Shown in pieces: positions 1-8,361 of a stretch of DNA of 64,000 nucleotides; positions within the stretch are counted from its first letter, which is position 1, and the number at the start of each line of letters is the position of its first letter. The notes below the pieces were generated by a model. It was given only the letters and a program-made list of their open reading frames with translations. It was not told where the DNA came from and did not search any database. The DNA is taken from positions 141,528 through 205,527 of the forward strand of contig CANMTR010000006.1 of the NCBI GenBank assembly GCA_947500825.1, read 5' to 3'. The DNA is from an uncultured Paracoccaceae bacterium (GTDB lineage Bacteria; Pseudomonadota; Alphaproteobacteria; Rhodobacterales; Rhodobacteraceae). A program made the position numbers and the translations under genes.

Positions 1-146
1 ATGGCGACGCCGCGGATGCGGGCGCGGGTGGTCTGCACCTTGTGCGTGACGATGGAGACCTTGGCCCCCACCATCTTGTTGAGCAGGGTGGACTTGCCCG
101 CGTTGGGCTCTCCGATCAGGGCCGCGAAGCCCGCGCGCGTGGTCAT
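1..146 (-). CDS. era: GTPase Era, N-terminal part (runs off the window)
   Basis: Only the first 48 codons are present; the gene continues beyond base 1. The product begins [20 protein letters not shown], which carries the P-loop GEPNAGKST (G1), followed by KVQTTR, the switch I region typical of Era. Era is a membrane-associated GTPase that binds 16S rRNA and helps 30S ribosomal subunit maturation. The ATG shares four bases with the stop codon of rnc (ATGA), so the two are translationally coupled, in the conserved order lepB-rnc-era. Identification is firm because motif and neighbours agree. Confidence 0.93.
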   Translation of the reverse strand, partial: MTTRAGFAALIGEPNAGKSTLLNKMVGAKVSIVTHKVQTTRARIRGVA

Positions 147-829
147 TGGGGGGCCTCCAGCCGGTCGAGAAGGGTTCTGGCGGCGATCTGCTCGGCCTGC
201 CGCTTGGCGCGTGCCGTGGCGGCGGCGGTCTCGCCGCTCGCCAGGCGCACCTCGATGGTGAACTCGGGCGCGTGGTCGGGCCCGCTGCGATCCGTCTGCA
301 CGTAGCGCGGCGGCGGCTGGCGGCGCGCCTGGGCCCATTCCTGCAGCGCCGTCTTGGGGTCGCGGGCATCCGCCTCGACCGTCTCGATCCGGCGCGACCA
401 GAGCGACAGGATCGTGGCCCGCGCCGCTTCGATCCCGCCGTCGAGGTAGATGGCGGCGATCACCGCCTCCATCGCGTCCCCGAGGAGCGCCTCCTTGCGC
501 CGCCCGCCCGACATCATCTCCGACCGGCCCAGCCGCAACACCTCGCCCAGGCCCGCCTCGCGGGCGACCTCGGCGCAGGCCTCCTTGCGTACCAGCGCGT
601 TGTAGCGCGGCGCGAGCGAGCCCTCGGCGGCGTCGGGGTCGGCGGCCAGCAGCGCCTCGGCCGTGACCAGCCCCAGCACCCGGTCGCCCAGAAATTCCAG
701 CCGCTGGTTGTCGGGGCTTCCCGGCGTGGAGATGGAGCCGTGGGTGAGCGCGCGCACCAGGAGGTCGGGCCGGGAGAACCGGTGCCCCAGCCTTTCGGCG
801 AAGGCGCTCTGCTCGGCTGTCAGCTTCAC
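143..829 (-). CDS. rnc: Ribonuclease III
   Basis: 228 aa if it starts at the GTG at 829, which overlaps the lepB stop as GTGA; an ATG further upstream in frame lies inside lepB and is less likely. RNase III cleaves double-stranded RNA, including rRNA precursors. The signature [12 protein letters not shown] lies at residues 43-54, with the metal-binding E45 and D49. The second acidic cluster [16 protein letters not shown] follows near residue 110, and a double-stranded RNA binding domain fills the C-terminal third. Length is normal for the family. The gene sits between lepB and era with overlaps on both sides. Confidence 0.95.
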   Translation of the reverse strand: MKLTAEQSAFAERLGHRFSRPDLLVRALTHGSISTPGSPDNQRLEFLGDRVLGLVTAEALLAADPDAAEGSLAPRYNALVRKEACAEVAREAGLGEVLRLGRSEMMSGGRRKEALLGDAMEAVIAAIYLDGGIEAARATILSLWSRRIETVEADARDPKTALQEWAQARRQPPPRYVQTDRSGPDHAPEFTIEVRLASGETAAATARAKRQAEQIAARTLLDRLEAPQ

Positions 830-1611
830 ACGATCTTCTCGTAGAACCGGTCCGCGCGCCACGTCCAGAAGAACAGCATGGAGCGCCCGGCGGAGGAGAA
901 GATCACCCGGTCGGCCCGCCCGATCAGGTTCTCGAACGGCACGAAGCCCACGCCCATGGCCGATTGCGACACCCGGCTGTCGGTGGAGTTGTCGCGGTTG
1001 TCGCCCATGAAGAAGTAGTTCCCCTCGGGCACCGTGTAGACCGGCGTATCATCGAGCCGCGAGGTCCGCACGTTCAGGATGTCGTGGGCCACGCCGCCGG
1101 GCAGCGTCTCGGTGAAGCGCGACTTCAGGCATTCGCCGCCGACCTGGACGCCCGCGTTCTCGCATTGCGGCAGGTTCCCCACCGGGCCCTGCTGGTCGTA
1201 GGTCTCCACGAAGGTGCCGTCGGGCTCCTGCGGGGCCTCCTCGCCGTTGATGTAGAGCACGCCGCCGCGCACCTGGATGCGGTCGCCGGGCAGGCCGATA
1301 AGCCGCTTGATGAAGTCCGAGCCGGTCACGGGGTGGCGGAACACCACCACGTCGCCCCGTTCGGGCTGGGAGCCGAACCAGCGCCCGTCGATGAAGGTGC
1401 ACAGCGAGAACGGGCAGGAATACTGCGAGTAGCCGTAGGCCATCTTGTTGACGAATAGGAAGTCGCCGACCAGCAGCGTGTCCTTCATCGACCCCGACGG
1501 GATCCAGAACGGCTGGAAGAACAGGGTGCGGAAGATGCCCGCGATCAGGAGAGCCGAGACGACGGTCTTGACCGTCTCCCAGATGCCGCCCTTCTCGTCC
1601 GTCTTCGCCAT
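826..1611 (-). CDS. lepB: Signal peptidase I
   Basis: 261 aa from the ATG at 1611 (MAKTDEKGG). This membrane serine protease removes signal peptides from exported proteins. One transmembrane segment lies at about residues 14-32. The catalytic Ser41 is in PSGSMKDTL, the general-base Lys102 in [12 protein letters not shown], and the box [12 protein letters not shown] follows near the C-terminus. An insertion with several cysteines (SCPFSLC) sits between the first two motifs. A start 33 bases upstream is possible but gives an unusual arginine-rich leader. It is the first gene of lepB-rnc-era; the usual partner acpS lies about 2 kb away, separated by two other genes. Confidence 0.95.
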   Translation of the reverse strand: MAKTDEKGGIWETVKTVVSALLIAGIFRTLFFQPFWIPSGSMKDTLLVGDFLFVNKMAYGYSQYSCPFSLCTFIDGRWFGSQPERGDVVVFRHPVTGSDFIKRLIGLPGDRIQVRGGVLYINGEEAPQEPDGTFVETYDQQGPVGNLPQCENAGVQVGGECLKSRFTETLPGGVAHDILNVRTSRLDDTPVYTVPEGNYFFMGDNRDNSTDSRVSQSAMGVGFVPFENLIGRADRVIFSSAGRSMLFFWTWRADRFYEKIV

Positions 1612-1665
1612 GGCCCGTCCCCGCCCGGAAATGCCGGGCCTCAATGGGCGGACGGCCGCGCCGTG

Positions 1666-2157
1666 TCAATCCTGCCCCACCGGCGCATAGAGGCGCAGCA
1701 CGTCGGCCTCCATCACCGGCCCCGCCCAGCCGAAGGGGCGCGTGGCCGCGGCCGCGAAATCGTCCAGCGACAGGCCGGGATAGCTGAAATAGCCCTGGCC
1801 CACGCTCTCCTTGCCCGCGGCGAAGACGACGCGCCCGATCCCGGCCATGCCGATGGCCCCGAGGCACATCTCGCACGGTTGCAGCGTGGTGACGATCGAC
1901 GCGCCCTCCAGGCCCCCCTCGGGGTCGTCCGCGGCCGCGTTCGCCATGGCCACGATCTCGGCGTGGCGCGACGGGTCGCCCGCCACGTGGACCTCGTTGT
2001 CGCCCCAGGCCACCACGCGGTCGTCCACCAGAACGGCGGCGACGATGGGCGCACGAGCGTCACGGGTCTCGGCGATCTCCAGCGCGCGGCGGATGGCATG
2101 GCCCAGCGCGCCCAGCTCGGCGTCGGTGGGCTCGATGCGGTGGTCGTCGTCGGGCAT
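1666..2157 (-). CDS. Nucleoside deaminase of the cytidine/deoxycytidylate deaminase fold
   Basis: 163 aa. It has the zinc-dependent deaminase signature: H65-A-E67 (RHAEIVAM) supplies a zinc ligand and the proton-shuttle glutamate, and P94-C95-E-M-C98 (TLQPCEMC) supplies the two cysteine ligands. The spacing fits the TadA/guanine deaminase group rather than small cytidine deaminases. The C-terminal half (GYFSYPGLSLDDF) is unlike typical TadA, so a free base or nucleoside substrate is more likely than tRNA; the substrate cannot be fixed from sequence. It lies 54 bp upstream of lepB on the same strand and is divergent from an acetamidase-like gene across a 216-bp promoter-containing gap. Confidence 0.8.
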   Translation of the reverse strand: MPDDDHRIEPTDAELGALGHAIRRALEIAETRDARAPIVAAVLVDDRVVAWGDNEVHVAGDPSRHAEIVAMANAAADDPEGGLEGASIVTTLQPCEMCLGAIGMAGIGRVVFAAGKESVGQGYFSYPGLSLDDFAAAATRPFGWAGPVMEADVLRLYAPVGQD

Positions 2158-2373
2158 GGGGGCGGCTCCTCTCTCGGGTCGCGCGCCAACGTCAGGTCGG
2201 GGGGCGGGTTCCGGCACGCCGCGGGCACTCTGCCCGATGGGGACGCATGGCCGCAGGGAAGCGCCCGAATTCCGGGCAGATCCGCGACGCGCGGGCCCCG
2301 CGCGGCCCGCCCGCCCTCGCCCCGGATGCGGATCGCCCCCACGCTCCGCGCGACCCGAAAAGAAAGAGAGTCC

Positions 2374-3618
2374 ATGAAGATCGACAGAGCCATCGCCGTC
2401 CTCCTGGCCGGGACGGGCGCGCTCCAGGCGCAGGAGGCCGCCCAGGGCCCCGTGGACCCGGTGATGTTCGAGGGCGACTTCGACACGCTCCAGCCCATGG
2501 CCGACGCCCCCGGCGAGGCCCCCGAGGGCGAGGGCTTCTACGTGCCCTCCACGCCCGACACCGTGACGTGGGGCTTCCTGCCCAATGCCGACAGCGAGCC
2601 GGTCCTGACCGTGCCCTCGGGATCGGTCGTGACCTTCGACACCGTCTCCCACGAGGGCATCCTCGAGGATCAGGGCCGCGACCCGGTCGCCTATTTCGAG
2701 CAGTTCGGCGTGCCCCAGGAACACGTGATCGAGGACGCGATCGCCATCGCCGGGTCGGACATGGCGCACGACTTCACCGACGGTCCGCATATCGTGACCG
2801 GCCCGATCGCGATCGAGGGCGCCGAGCCCGGCGACGTGCTGATGGTCGAGACGCTCTCGATCACGCCGCGCACCGGCTACGGCGTGATCTCCAACCGCCA
2901 CGGCAAGGGCGCCCTTCCCGGCGAGTTCCCCGAGACGGAGGAGCCGGCCGAGGACGCCAGCGCCGAGAACCCGGAAGCCTATCACAACGTCTCGGTCTTC
3001 TCGCCCAGCGCCGAGCGCGACGGCACCCCCTACGGCCTTCTCCACAACACCCGCCAGGAGCTGGTCGAATACCCGCTGCGCCCGTTCATGGGCCTGATGG
3101 GCGTCGCCGCCGACACGACCGAGCCGGTCCCCTCGGTGCCGCCGGCCGAATACGGCGGCAACATGGACATCAACATGCTGGGCGCCGGCTCCACCGTCTA
3201 TTACCCCGTCAACGTCGAGGGGGCGATGTTCTACACCGGCGACCCGCACGCCGCGCAGGGCGACGGCGAGGTGGCGCTGACCGCGCTCGAACACTCCATG
3301 CGCCCGACCTTCCGCATCACGCTCCTGAAGGCCGACAGCGAGGACATCCCCGTCACCGGCGGCCTCACGAACCCGATCGGGGAGACGGAGGAGTACTGGA
3401 TTCCGGTCGGCCTCGACGAGGATCTCGACGAGGCGATGAAGGAGGCGGTGCGCCAGGCCATCGGCCTGCTGACCGCGCAGTACGACATGGATCGCGCCAC
3501 GGCGCTGGCCTATCTCAGCGCCGCCACGGATTTCGAGGTCAGCCAGGTGGTGGACGCCACCAAGGGCATCCACGGCCTGATCGACAAGTCGCATTTCGAG
3601 AACGTCTCGGACGAGTGA
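2374..3618 (+). CDS. Secreted acetamidase/formamidase family protein
   Basis: 414 aa starting MKIDRAIAVLLAGTGALQAQ, a signal peptide with a probable cleavage after LQA. The mature protein shows acetamidase/formamidase (FmdA/AmdA) features: a SVVTFDTVSHEGIL segment, the GPIAIEGAEPGDVLMVE strand pair, the NMDINMLGAGSTVYYPV block and the HAAQGDGEVALTALE motif that forms the metal-binding core in this family. Family members hydrolyse short amides to ammonia and the acid. Here the protein is exported, and it lacks a recognisable transporter partner. The gene is convergent with acpS across a hairpin and tandem repeats. Function by family is solid; substrate unknown. Confidence 0.82.
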   Translation: MKIDRAIAVLLAGTGALQAQEAAQGPVDPVMFEGDFDTLQPMADAPGEAPEGEGFYVPSTPDTVTWGFLPNADSEPVLTVPSGSVVTFDTVSHEGILEDQGRDPVAYFEQFGVPQEHVIEDAIAIAGSDMAHDFTDGPHIVTGPIAIEGAEPGDVLMVETLSITPRTGYGVISNRHGKGALPGEFPETEEPAEDASAENPEAYHNVSVFSPSAERDGTPYGLLHNTRQELVEYPLRPFMGLMGVAADTTEPVPSVPPAEYGGNMDINMLGAGSTVYYPVNVEGAMFYTGDPHAAQGDGEVALTALEHSMRPTFRITLLKADSEDIPVTGGLTNPIGETEEYWIPVGLDEDLDEAMKEAVRQAIGLLTAQYDMDRATALAYLSAATDFEVSQVVDATKGIHGLIDKSHFENVSDE

Positions 3619-3625
3619 CGCCGCC

Positions 3626-3655
3626 GAGGCGCGGCCCCCGCAAGGGCCGCGCCTC
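3626..3655 (+). terminator. Perfect 12-bp hairpin between convergent genes
   Basis: Two 12-base arms (3626-3637 and 3644-3655, gaggcgcggccc and its reverse complement) flank a 6-base loop. It begins 7 bases after the stop of the acetamidase gene. There is no T-run, so an intrinsic terminator is likely but not certain; it could serve both converging genes. Confidence 0.55.
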
Positions 3656-3658
3656 GAT

Positions 3659-3762
3659 CACGACCCCGATTCGCGCGCCCCTGTCACGACCCCAGTTCGC
3701 GCGCCCCTGTCACGACCCCAGTTCGCGCGCCCCTGTCACGACCCCGCCTCGCGCGCCTCGAT
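3659..3762. repeat. Four tandem 26-bp units, the last being the 3' end of acpS
   Basis: Units at 3659-3684, 3685-3710, 3711-3736 and 3737-3762, each starting cacgacccc. The two middle units are identical, the first differs at two positions near its centre, and the fourth, which contains the last codons of acpS, is the most divergent. The third unit ends with the T that begins the reverse-complemented acpS stop codon. The array therefore looks like repeated duplication of the acpS terminus into the intergenic region. Confidence 0.85.
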
Positions 3763-4140
3763 CACGACGAAGGCCTGCGCCCAGGGGTGGTCGTCGGTCA
3801 GCGTCACGTGGATCACCGCCTCGAACCCCGCGGGCGTCATCTGCGCCAGCCGGTCGGCGGCCCAGCCGGTCACCGCCATGACGGGCTGTCCGGTGGCGAG
3901 GTTCGTCACCGCCATGTCCTTCCACGCGATGCCCATCCTGAGGCCCGTCCCCAGCGCCTTGGAGCAGGCCTCCTTCGCCGCCCAGCGCTTGGCGTAGGTG
4001 CCCGCCACGTCGGCGCGGGCCTCCGCCTTGGCGCGCTCGGCCTCGGTGAAGACGCGGGTGCGGAAGCGGTCGCCGAAACGGTCGAGCGTGCCCTGGATGC
4101 GGTCGATATTGGCCAGGTCCGTGCCGATCCCGAGGATCAT
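3736..4140 (-). CDS. acpS: Holo-[acyl-carrier-protein] synthase
   Basis: 134 aa. AcpS transfers 4'-phosphopantetheine from coenzyme A to the serine of acyl carrier protein, enabling fatty acid synthesis. The start [15 protein letters not shown] contains the magnesium-binding aspartate, RVFTEAE follows, and the [16 protein letters not shown] motif (about residues 51-66) is the second diagnostic block. Length is normal. The 3' end lies within the last unit of a 26-bp tandem repeat array. In related genomes acpS is often immediately upstream of lepB; here two unrelated genes separate them. Confidence 0.95.
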   Translation of the reverse strand: MILGIGTDLANIDRIQGTLDRFGDRFRTRVFTEAERAKAEARADVAGTYAKRWAAKEACSKALGTGLRMGIAWKDMAVTNLATGQPVMAVTGWAADRLAQMTPAGFEAVIHVTLTDDHPWAQAFVVIEAREAGS

Positions 4141-4319
4141 CGGGCGGGGCGCTTCGGGGTGCGGGTCATGGGCCTCGGGCCTCCTTGCCGGGGGAACAGG
4201 GGGCGAAGACTAGGCCGCGCGCCCGCCCCGGTCCATGCCCGGAACCGGGCCGGGCGCCGTCCGTTCCCCCGCCCCGAGCCGCCCCGGGCGGCCCCCCGCA
4301 CCTTTCGACGGAGACAGAC

Positions 4320-5327
4320 ATGGCCCGCGACCGCTACCGGATTCCCCACCCCTTCGGACTGGGCGGCGTGCCCCTGGGCAACCAGTTCACCATCACCACC
4401 GACGCCCAGGCCGACGCCACGATGGAGACCGCGTGGGAGGCGGGCGTGCGCTACTACGACGTCTCGCCCTTCTACGGCCTCGGCCTCGCCGAGCGCCGCT
4501 TCGGCCGCTTCCTGCACCGCCAGCCCACCGACAGCTACGTGCTCTCCACCAAGGTCGGCCGCCTCCTGAAGGCCGCGCGGGAGCACGAGGGGCAGACGAT
4601 CTTCCCCCATTCCCCCTCCCCCAATGTCGAGGTCTACGACTACACCGCCGACGGGGTGAAACGCTCGATCGAGGACAGCCTGCAAAGGATGGGCGTCTCC
4701 TCCGTCGACGTGGTCTTCGTCCACGACCTCTCGCCCGACAACGGCGCCCTGCCCGCCCCGTGGAACGAGCTCTGGCCCCAGGCGGTGGAGGGTGCGTTTC
4801 CCGCCCTGTGCGAGCTGCGCGACCAGGGCGTGATCAAGGCCTGGGGGATGGGCGTGAACCGCCCCGAGCCGATCCTGAAATGCATGGAGGACAGCGACCC
4901 CGACCTGCACCTGATGGCCAGCCAGTATCACCTGCTGGATCACGACGACGCGGTGGAGAACGTCTTCCCGAAACTCCGGGAGAAGGACAACGGCGTGGTG
5001 ATCGGCACCGCGCTCGGCAACGGCTTCCTCGCCGGCAAGGCGCAGTACATGTATGCCGACGACAACACCGTGATCGCGCCGGAGGTGCTGACGCGCCGCG
5101 ACCGGATGCGCGAGATCGCCCATGCCCACGGCTCCGACCTCATGACCGCGGCGATCCAGTTCGCCGCCGCCCCGGACGTGGTCAATTCGGTGGCCATCGG
5201 CTGCGGCCGCCCCGACGAGGTGATCGACGACCGCCTCGCCTTGGGCAAGGCCGTGGCTCCGGGCTTCTGGGACGACCTGCGCGCCGAGGGGCTGATCCAC
5301 GCCGACGCGCCGATCCCGGGGCGCTGA
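4320..5327 (+). CDS. Aldo/keto reductase (D-threo-aldose 1-dehydrogenase / pyridoxal dehydrogenase type)
   Basis: 335 aa, beginning MARDRYRIPH. An (alpha/beta)8 barrel oxidoreductase using NAD(P)H. The catalytic tetrad of the superfamily is visible: D47 in VRYYDVSPFYG, Y52 in the same block, K78 in LSTKVGRLL and H135 in VVFVHDL. The sequence GLGLAERRFGRFL after Y52 is characteristic of the branch containing L-fucose/D-threo-aldose dehydrogenase and pyridoxal 4-dehydrogenase. The gene stands alone, divergent from acpS and convergent with trcR, so context does not name the substrate. Confidence 0.85.
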   Translation: MARDRYRIPHPFGLGGVPLGNQFTITTDAQADATMETAWEAGVRYYDVSPFYGLGLAERRFGRFLHRQPTDSYVLSTKVGRLLKAAREHEGQTIFPHSPSPNVEVYDYTADGVKRSIEDSLQRMGVSSVDVVFVHDLSPDNGALPAPWNELWPQAVEGAFPALCELRDQGVIKAWGMGVNRPEPILKCMEDSDPDLHLMASQYHLLDHDDAVENVFPKLREKDNGVVIGTALGNGFLAGKAQYMYADDNTVIAPEVLTRRDRMREIAHAHGSDLMTAAIQFAAAPDVVNSVAIGCGRPDEVIDDRLALGKAVAPGFWDDLRAEGLIHADAPIPGR

Positions 5328-5426
5328 GGCGCCCCCCTGGCGGGCCGGGCGCACCGTCCGGCGCGGGCGGGGCGCGCGCCCGGCGGATGTCCGGCGGTGT
5401 CGTGGCGCCTGTCCGGCGAATATGCG

Positions 5427-5456
5427 GCCCCCGCCCGGCCTTTGCCGGGCGGGGGC
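5427..5456. terminator. 13-bp perfect hairpin between convergent genes
   Basis: Arms 5427-5439 and 5444-5456 (gcccccgcccggc and its complement) with a 4-base loop cttt. It lies between the aldo/keto reductase stop (5327) and the trcR stop (5466). No strong T-run on either strand, but the very stable stem and convergent position fit a shared terminator. Confidence 0.6.
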
Positions 5457-5465
5457 AGGGCGGGA

Positions 5466-6254
5466 TCAGCGGCCTTGGCCGTCCTCGCCCTCGTCCGACT
5501 TATCGTCGTCCGACTTGTCATCGTCGTCGGGCAGGTTGAAGAAGCTGTCGGCGTCGGACACGTCGCGGTCGTCCTCCTCCTCCAGCTCCTCGCCGGTATC
5601 GGACAGGGTGAACGTCTCCAGCCCCGAGATGGCCGAGGGCATCTTGGGCTCCGGCTCCCCCGCGAGGCTCTGCTCGGTGGAGACGAGCTTGCGACGCTCG
5701 TCGTCGGACATCACCTCCCCCTCCTGGGCGCGCTTCTTGGCGGCCTTCTGCACGGCGAGGTCCAGCTCGGACTGCTTGCACAGGCCCAGCGCCACCGGGT
5801 CCACGGGCTCCAACTGGTTGATGTTCCAGTGGGTTCTCTCGCGGATCGACTGGATCGTGGGCTTGGTGGTGCCCACCAGCCGCGAGATCTGGCTGTCGGC
5901 CAGCTCGGGGTGGAACTTCACCAGCCACAGGATCGCCGCGGGACGGTCCTGGCGCTTCGACAGGGGCGTGTAGCGCGGGCCGCGGCGCTTCTCCTCGCCC
6001 ACGGCGGCGGGGTTGAACTTCAGCTTCAGGCGGCGGGAGGCATCCTTCTCCGCCTTGGAAATATCGTCCTGCGTCAACTGGTTGTTGGTCACCGGGTCGA
6101 AGCCCTTGACGCCCGCGGCCACGTCGCCGTCGGCGATGCCCTGGACCTCCAGCTCGTGCAGGCCGCAGAACTCGGCGACCTGGCGGAAGGTGAGCGTGGT
6201 GTTGTCCACCAGCCAGACCGCGGTGGCCTTGGCCATGATCGGTTTGTCAGCCAT
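5466..6254 (-). CDS. trcR: Cell-cycle transcriptional regulator TrcR (DUF1013 family)
   Basis: 262 aa. The N-terminal about 180 residues match the DUF1013/TrcR family of alphaproteobacteria: ATAVWLVDNTTLTFRQVAEF, then PRYTPLSKRQDRPAAILWL, and a helix-turn-helix-like segment ISRLVGTTKPTIQSIRERTH. TrcR is described in Caulobacter as a cell-cycle transcription factor. The last about 50 residues are strongly acidic (EELEEEDDRD, DDDDKSDDDKSDEGEDG) and probably disordered. It is divergent from the RNase T2 gene and ends just before a strong hairpin. Target genes cannot be read from this window. Confidence 0.85.
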   Translation of the reverse strand: MADKPIMAKATAVWLVDNTTLTFRQVAEFCGLHELEVQGIADGDVAAGVKGFDPVTNNQLTQDDISKAEKDASRRLKLKFNPAAVGEEKRRGPRYTPLSKRQDRPAAILWLVKFHPELADSQISRLVGTTKPTIQSIRERTHWNINQLEPVDPVALGLCKQSELDLAVQKAAKKRAQEGEVMSDDERRKLVSTEQSLAGEPEPKMPSAISGLETFTLSDTGEELEEEDDRDVSDADSFFNLPDDDDKSDDDKSDEGEDGQGR

Positions 6255-6336
6255 TGATCGTCTCCTTCATCTGTCGCGGACACGGCCGTGCCGGGGCCCG
6301 GGCCTCGGGCCGGCCCCATGGGGGACCAAGTTCGCA

Positions 6337-6364
6337 TTGTCGGGGAACTCGGACAGGGTATAAA
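6337..6364 (+). promoter_or_regulatory. Probable sigma-70 promoter of the RNase T2 gene
   Basis: TTGTCG at 6337-6342 and TATAAA at 6359-6364 are separated by 16 bases, close to the housekeeping consensus. The predicted transcript start lies about 20 bases before the ATG at 6393, which is preceded by an AAGGGA ribosome binding site. This is one of few AT-rich patches in the intergenic region. Confidence 0.55.
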
Positions 6365-6392
6365 TGGCGCGTGACCTCGTGAAAAGGGACAA

Positions 6393-7019
6393 ATGCGCCG
6401 CGCTCTCGCCCTCATGGCCCTCCTGTCCGCCCCCGCCGCTTCCGCGCAGGAGGCGGGCGTTTTCGACTACTGGGTCCTGTCCCTGAGCTGGTCCCCGAGC
6501 TGGTGCGCGGTGGAGGGCGACTCGCGTGGCGCCGAGCAGTGCGAGCGCGACCTCGGCTGGTCCCTCCACGGCCTCTGGCCGCAGTACGAGCAGGGCTACC
6601 CCGAATACTGCGAGACCTCCCGGCCGGACCCTTCCCGCGCCGAGACGGCCGCGATGGCCGACATCATGGGGTCGGGCGGGCTCGCATGGCACGAATGGAA
6701 AAAGCACGGCCGCTGCAGCGGCCTGTCCTCGCAGGACTATTTCGAGGTCTCCCGCCGCGCCTACGAGGCGGTGGCGCGCCCCGAGGTGCTGCGCGCCGTG
6801 GACGCGCCCGTGCACCTGCCCGCCCGCGTGGTGGAGGAGGCGTTCCTGGAGGCCGACGACGGCCTCTTCGCCGACGCGATCACCATCACCTGCGGGCAGG
6901 GCCGCATCCGCGAGGCGCGGATCTGCCTCACGCGTGACGACCTCGCGCCGCGCCGCTGCGGGGCCGACGTGGTCCGGGACTGCACCCTCGACGATGCCCT
7001 CCTCGCCCCCCGTCGCTGA
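6393..7019 (+). CDS. Secreted ribonuclease T2 family protein
   Basis: 208 aa with a signal peptide MRRALALMALLSAPAASAQE (cleavage near residue 19). Both active-site segments are intact: CAS I WSLHGLWPQ with H59, and CAS II HEWKKHGRC with H100, E101 and H105. Several cysteines (C38, C50, C73, C108 and later) fit the disulfide pattern of T2 enzymes. Such periplasmic or extracellular nucleases degrade RNA non-specifically through a 2',3'-cyclic intermediate, probably for nutrient scavenging. A small membrane-protein gene overlaps its 3' end by 26 bases. Confidence 0.92.
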   Translation: MRRALALMALLSAPAASAQEAGVFDYWVLSLSWSPSWCAVEGDSRGAEQCERDLGWSLHGLWPQYEQGYPEYCETSRPDPSRAETAAMADIMGSGGLAWHEWKKHGRCSGLSSQDYFEVSRRAYEAVARPEVLRAVDAPVHLPARVVEEAFLEADDGLFADAITITCGQGRIREARICLTRDDLAPRRCGADVVRDCTLDDALLAPRR

Positions 7020-7308
7020 GCCGCGCGACTGGCGCCTGGCGCTGATCGCCATCGACGCGGCCCTCCCCTTCGCCCTCGCGCCCCTGGTGGAGATGGTGCC
7101 CCGGGACGGCCGCGGCCTGGCCTATCTGGCCGCCCTGGCTCTGCTTCTGGCCTTGAACGCGCGGGTGGCGGCGATTCCGGCGGCCCGCCCCTGGGCAATC
7201 CTGTGCCTGATGCTGACGCTCGTCTCGGGGCTGCTGTTCGGGTCGCTGTCCTGGATCGCGACGCTCGGATACCTGCCCGCGCTCCTCGCGTTCACGCCTC
7301 CGCCGTGA
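6994..7308 (+). CDS. Small hydrophobic membrane protein, unknown function
   Basis: 104 aa from an ATG (MPSSPPVAEPRDW) inside the end of the RNase T2 gene, suggesting translational coupling. Three hydrophobic stretches are visible, roughly residues 15-33, 40-60 and 66-97, so it is probably a three-helix inner-membrane protein. I do not recognise the family. Its 3' end overlaps the convergent serine hydrolase gene by 17 bases. Confidence rests on the overlap with the upstream gene and the clear membrane character rather than homology. Confidence 0.6.
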   Translation: MPSSPPVAEPRDWRLALIAIDAALPFALAPLVEMVPRDGRGLAYLAALALLLALNARVAAIPAARPWAILCLMLTLVSGLLFGSLSWIATLGYLPALLAFTPPP

Positions 7309-8287
7309 GGCGCATCCCCTCCCGGACGATCTCCATCAGGTCGCCGAAATACCCCTCGGACCGGGCGGGGCGATTCGGGTCCGAGGTGATCGCCATGACC
7401 ATGCGGGGGCCCACCGCTATGAGCTGCCCGCCGTAGCCCCGCGCCAGGGCGAAGTCGCGTCCGCCCTCCTGCCCCAGGAACCAGCCCAGCCCGTATCCGA
7501 GGCCCGACCAGGGCGACCGGGTTCGCGCCTCCCACGCGCTGTCGATCCAGTCGGCGGGCAGGACGCGGGCACCCTGCCACGTGCCGCCCTGCCGGTGCAT
7601 CTCTCCGAAGCGCAGCATCGCGGTCAGGGTCATCCCCATCTGGTTGCCGCCCATGTAGTACCCTTGGGGGTCGCGCACCCAGGGCGGGATCTCCACCCCC
7701 AACGGCCCGCCGAAGGCGCCGCGCATCTGGTCCAGAAGGCTCCGCCCCGTGACCTCGGCCAGGACCGCGCCGAGGACGTGGGTGGAACCGGTGGAATAGA
7801 GCATCCTCCCGCCCGGATCGGCCACCATGTCGCGCTCCAGCGCGTAGGCCACCCAGTCTGGGGAAGAGATCCAGGCGCCGTAATTGCCGCCCGACGTGCG
7901 GTCGAGCCCGGCCTGCATGGAGGCTAGGTTCTCCACCGTGATATCCGCGACGGCCGCGTCGGCCCCGGGGGGGATCAATCCAGGCGCCAGCTCCCCGATC
8001 GTGGAGGCGAGGCCGGGCACGTCGCCCCGGGCTATCGCCGCGCCGAGGCAGGCCGCGACCCAGGTCTTGGAGACGGACTTGACGTTGACGACCTCGCCCA
8101 GCCCCGGCCCGCGCACCCGGCGGCGCAGGACCTCGCCGCCGTCGACCCAGGCGGCGATGGCGTGGATCTGGTCGAACCCGGCGGCGCGGTCCGCGAGCGC
8201 GGCCCAGTCGCCGGGCTCGGCGGCGCGCGAGGGCGGGGCTGCCAGGGCGGCGGCGGCCCCGGCGAGGAACAGGCGGCGGTCGGGCAT
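7292..8287 (-). CDS. Serine hydrolase of the beta-lactamase/DD-peptidase fold
   Basis: 331 aa. The start MPDRRLFLAGAAAALAAPPSRA looks like a Tat-type signal (adjacent arginines, then a weakly hydrophobic stretch ending SRA). The catalytic SxxK is S71-V-S-K74 in VKSVSKTW. The second motif appears as YSTG (canonical Y-x-N), and GYGGQ near the C-terminus occupies the place of the KTG-like box. Members of this class C-like group include esterases, D-aminopeptidases and beta-lactamase homologues, so antibiotic hydrolysis should not be assumed. Single gene, convergent with the small membrane protein. Confidence 0.78.
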   Translation of the reverse strand: MPDRRLFLAGAAAALAAPPSRAAEPGDWAALADRAAGFDQIHAIAAWVDGGEVLRRRVRGPGLGEVVNVKSVSKTWVAACLGAAIARGDVPGLASTIGELAPGLIPPGADAAVADITVENLASMQAGLDRTSGGNYGAWISSPDWVAYALERDMVADPGGRMLYSTGSTHVLGAVLAEVTGRSLLDQMRGAFGGPLGVEIPPWVRDPQGYYMGGNQMGMTLTAMLRFGEMHRQGGTWQGARVLPADWIDSAWEARTRSPWSGLGYGLGWFLGQEGGRDFALARGYGGQLIAVGPRMVMAITSDPNRPARSEGYFGDLMEIVREGMRLTAEA

Positions 8288-8361
8288 GGGCGTCTCCGTT
8301 TCCCGCCGAGATGGGCCGGGCGGCGCCCCCGGCGAGGCCCCGCTCGCGCCATCGTGAGCCT

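Noticed and set aside
3659..3762. Repeat array considered as a CRISPR
   Set aside because: The units are directly contiguous with no spacers and derive from the acpS coding end.
7292..8287. Annotation as an antibiotic-resistance beta-lactamase
   Set aside because: The motif set fits the broad serine hydrolase class; the second motif is YST and no resistance-family hallmark is seen.
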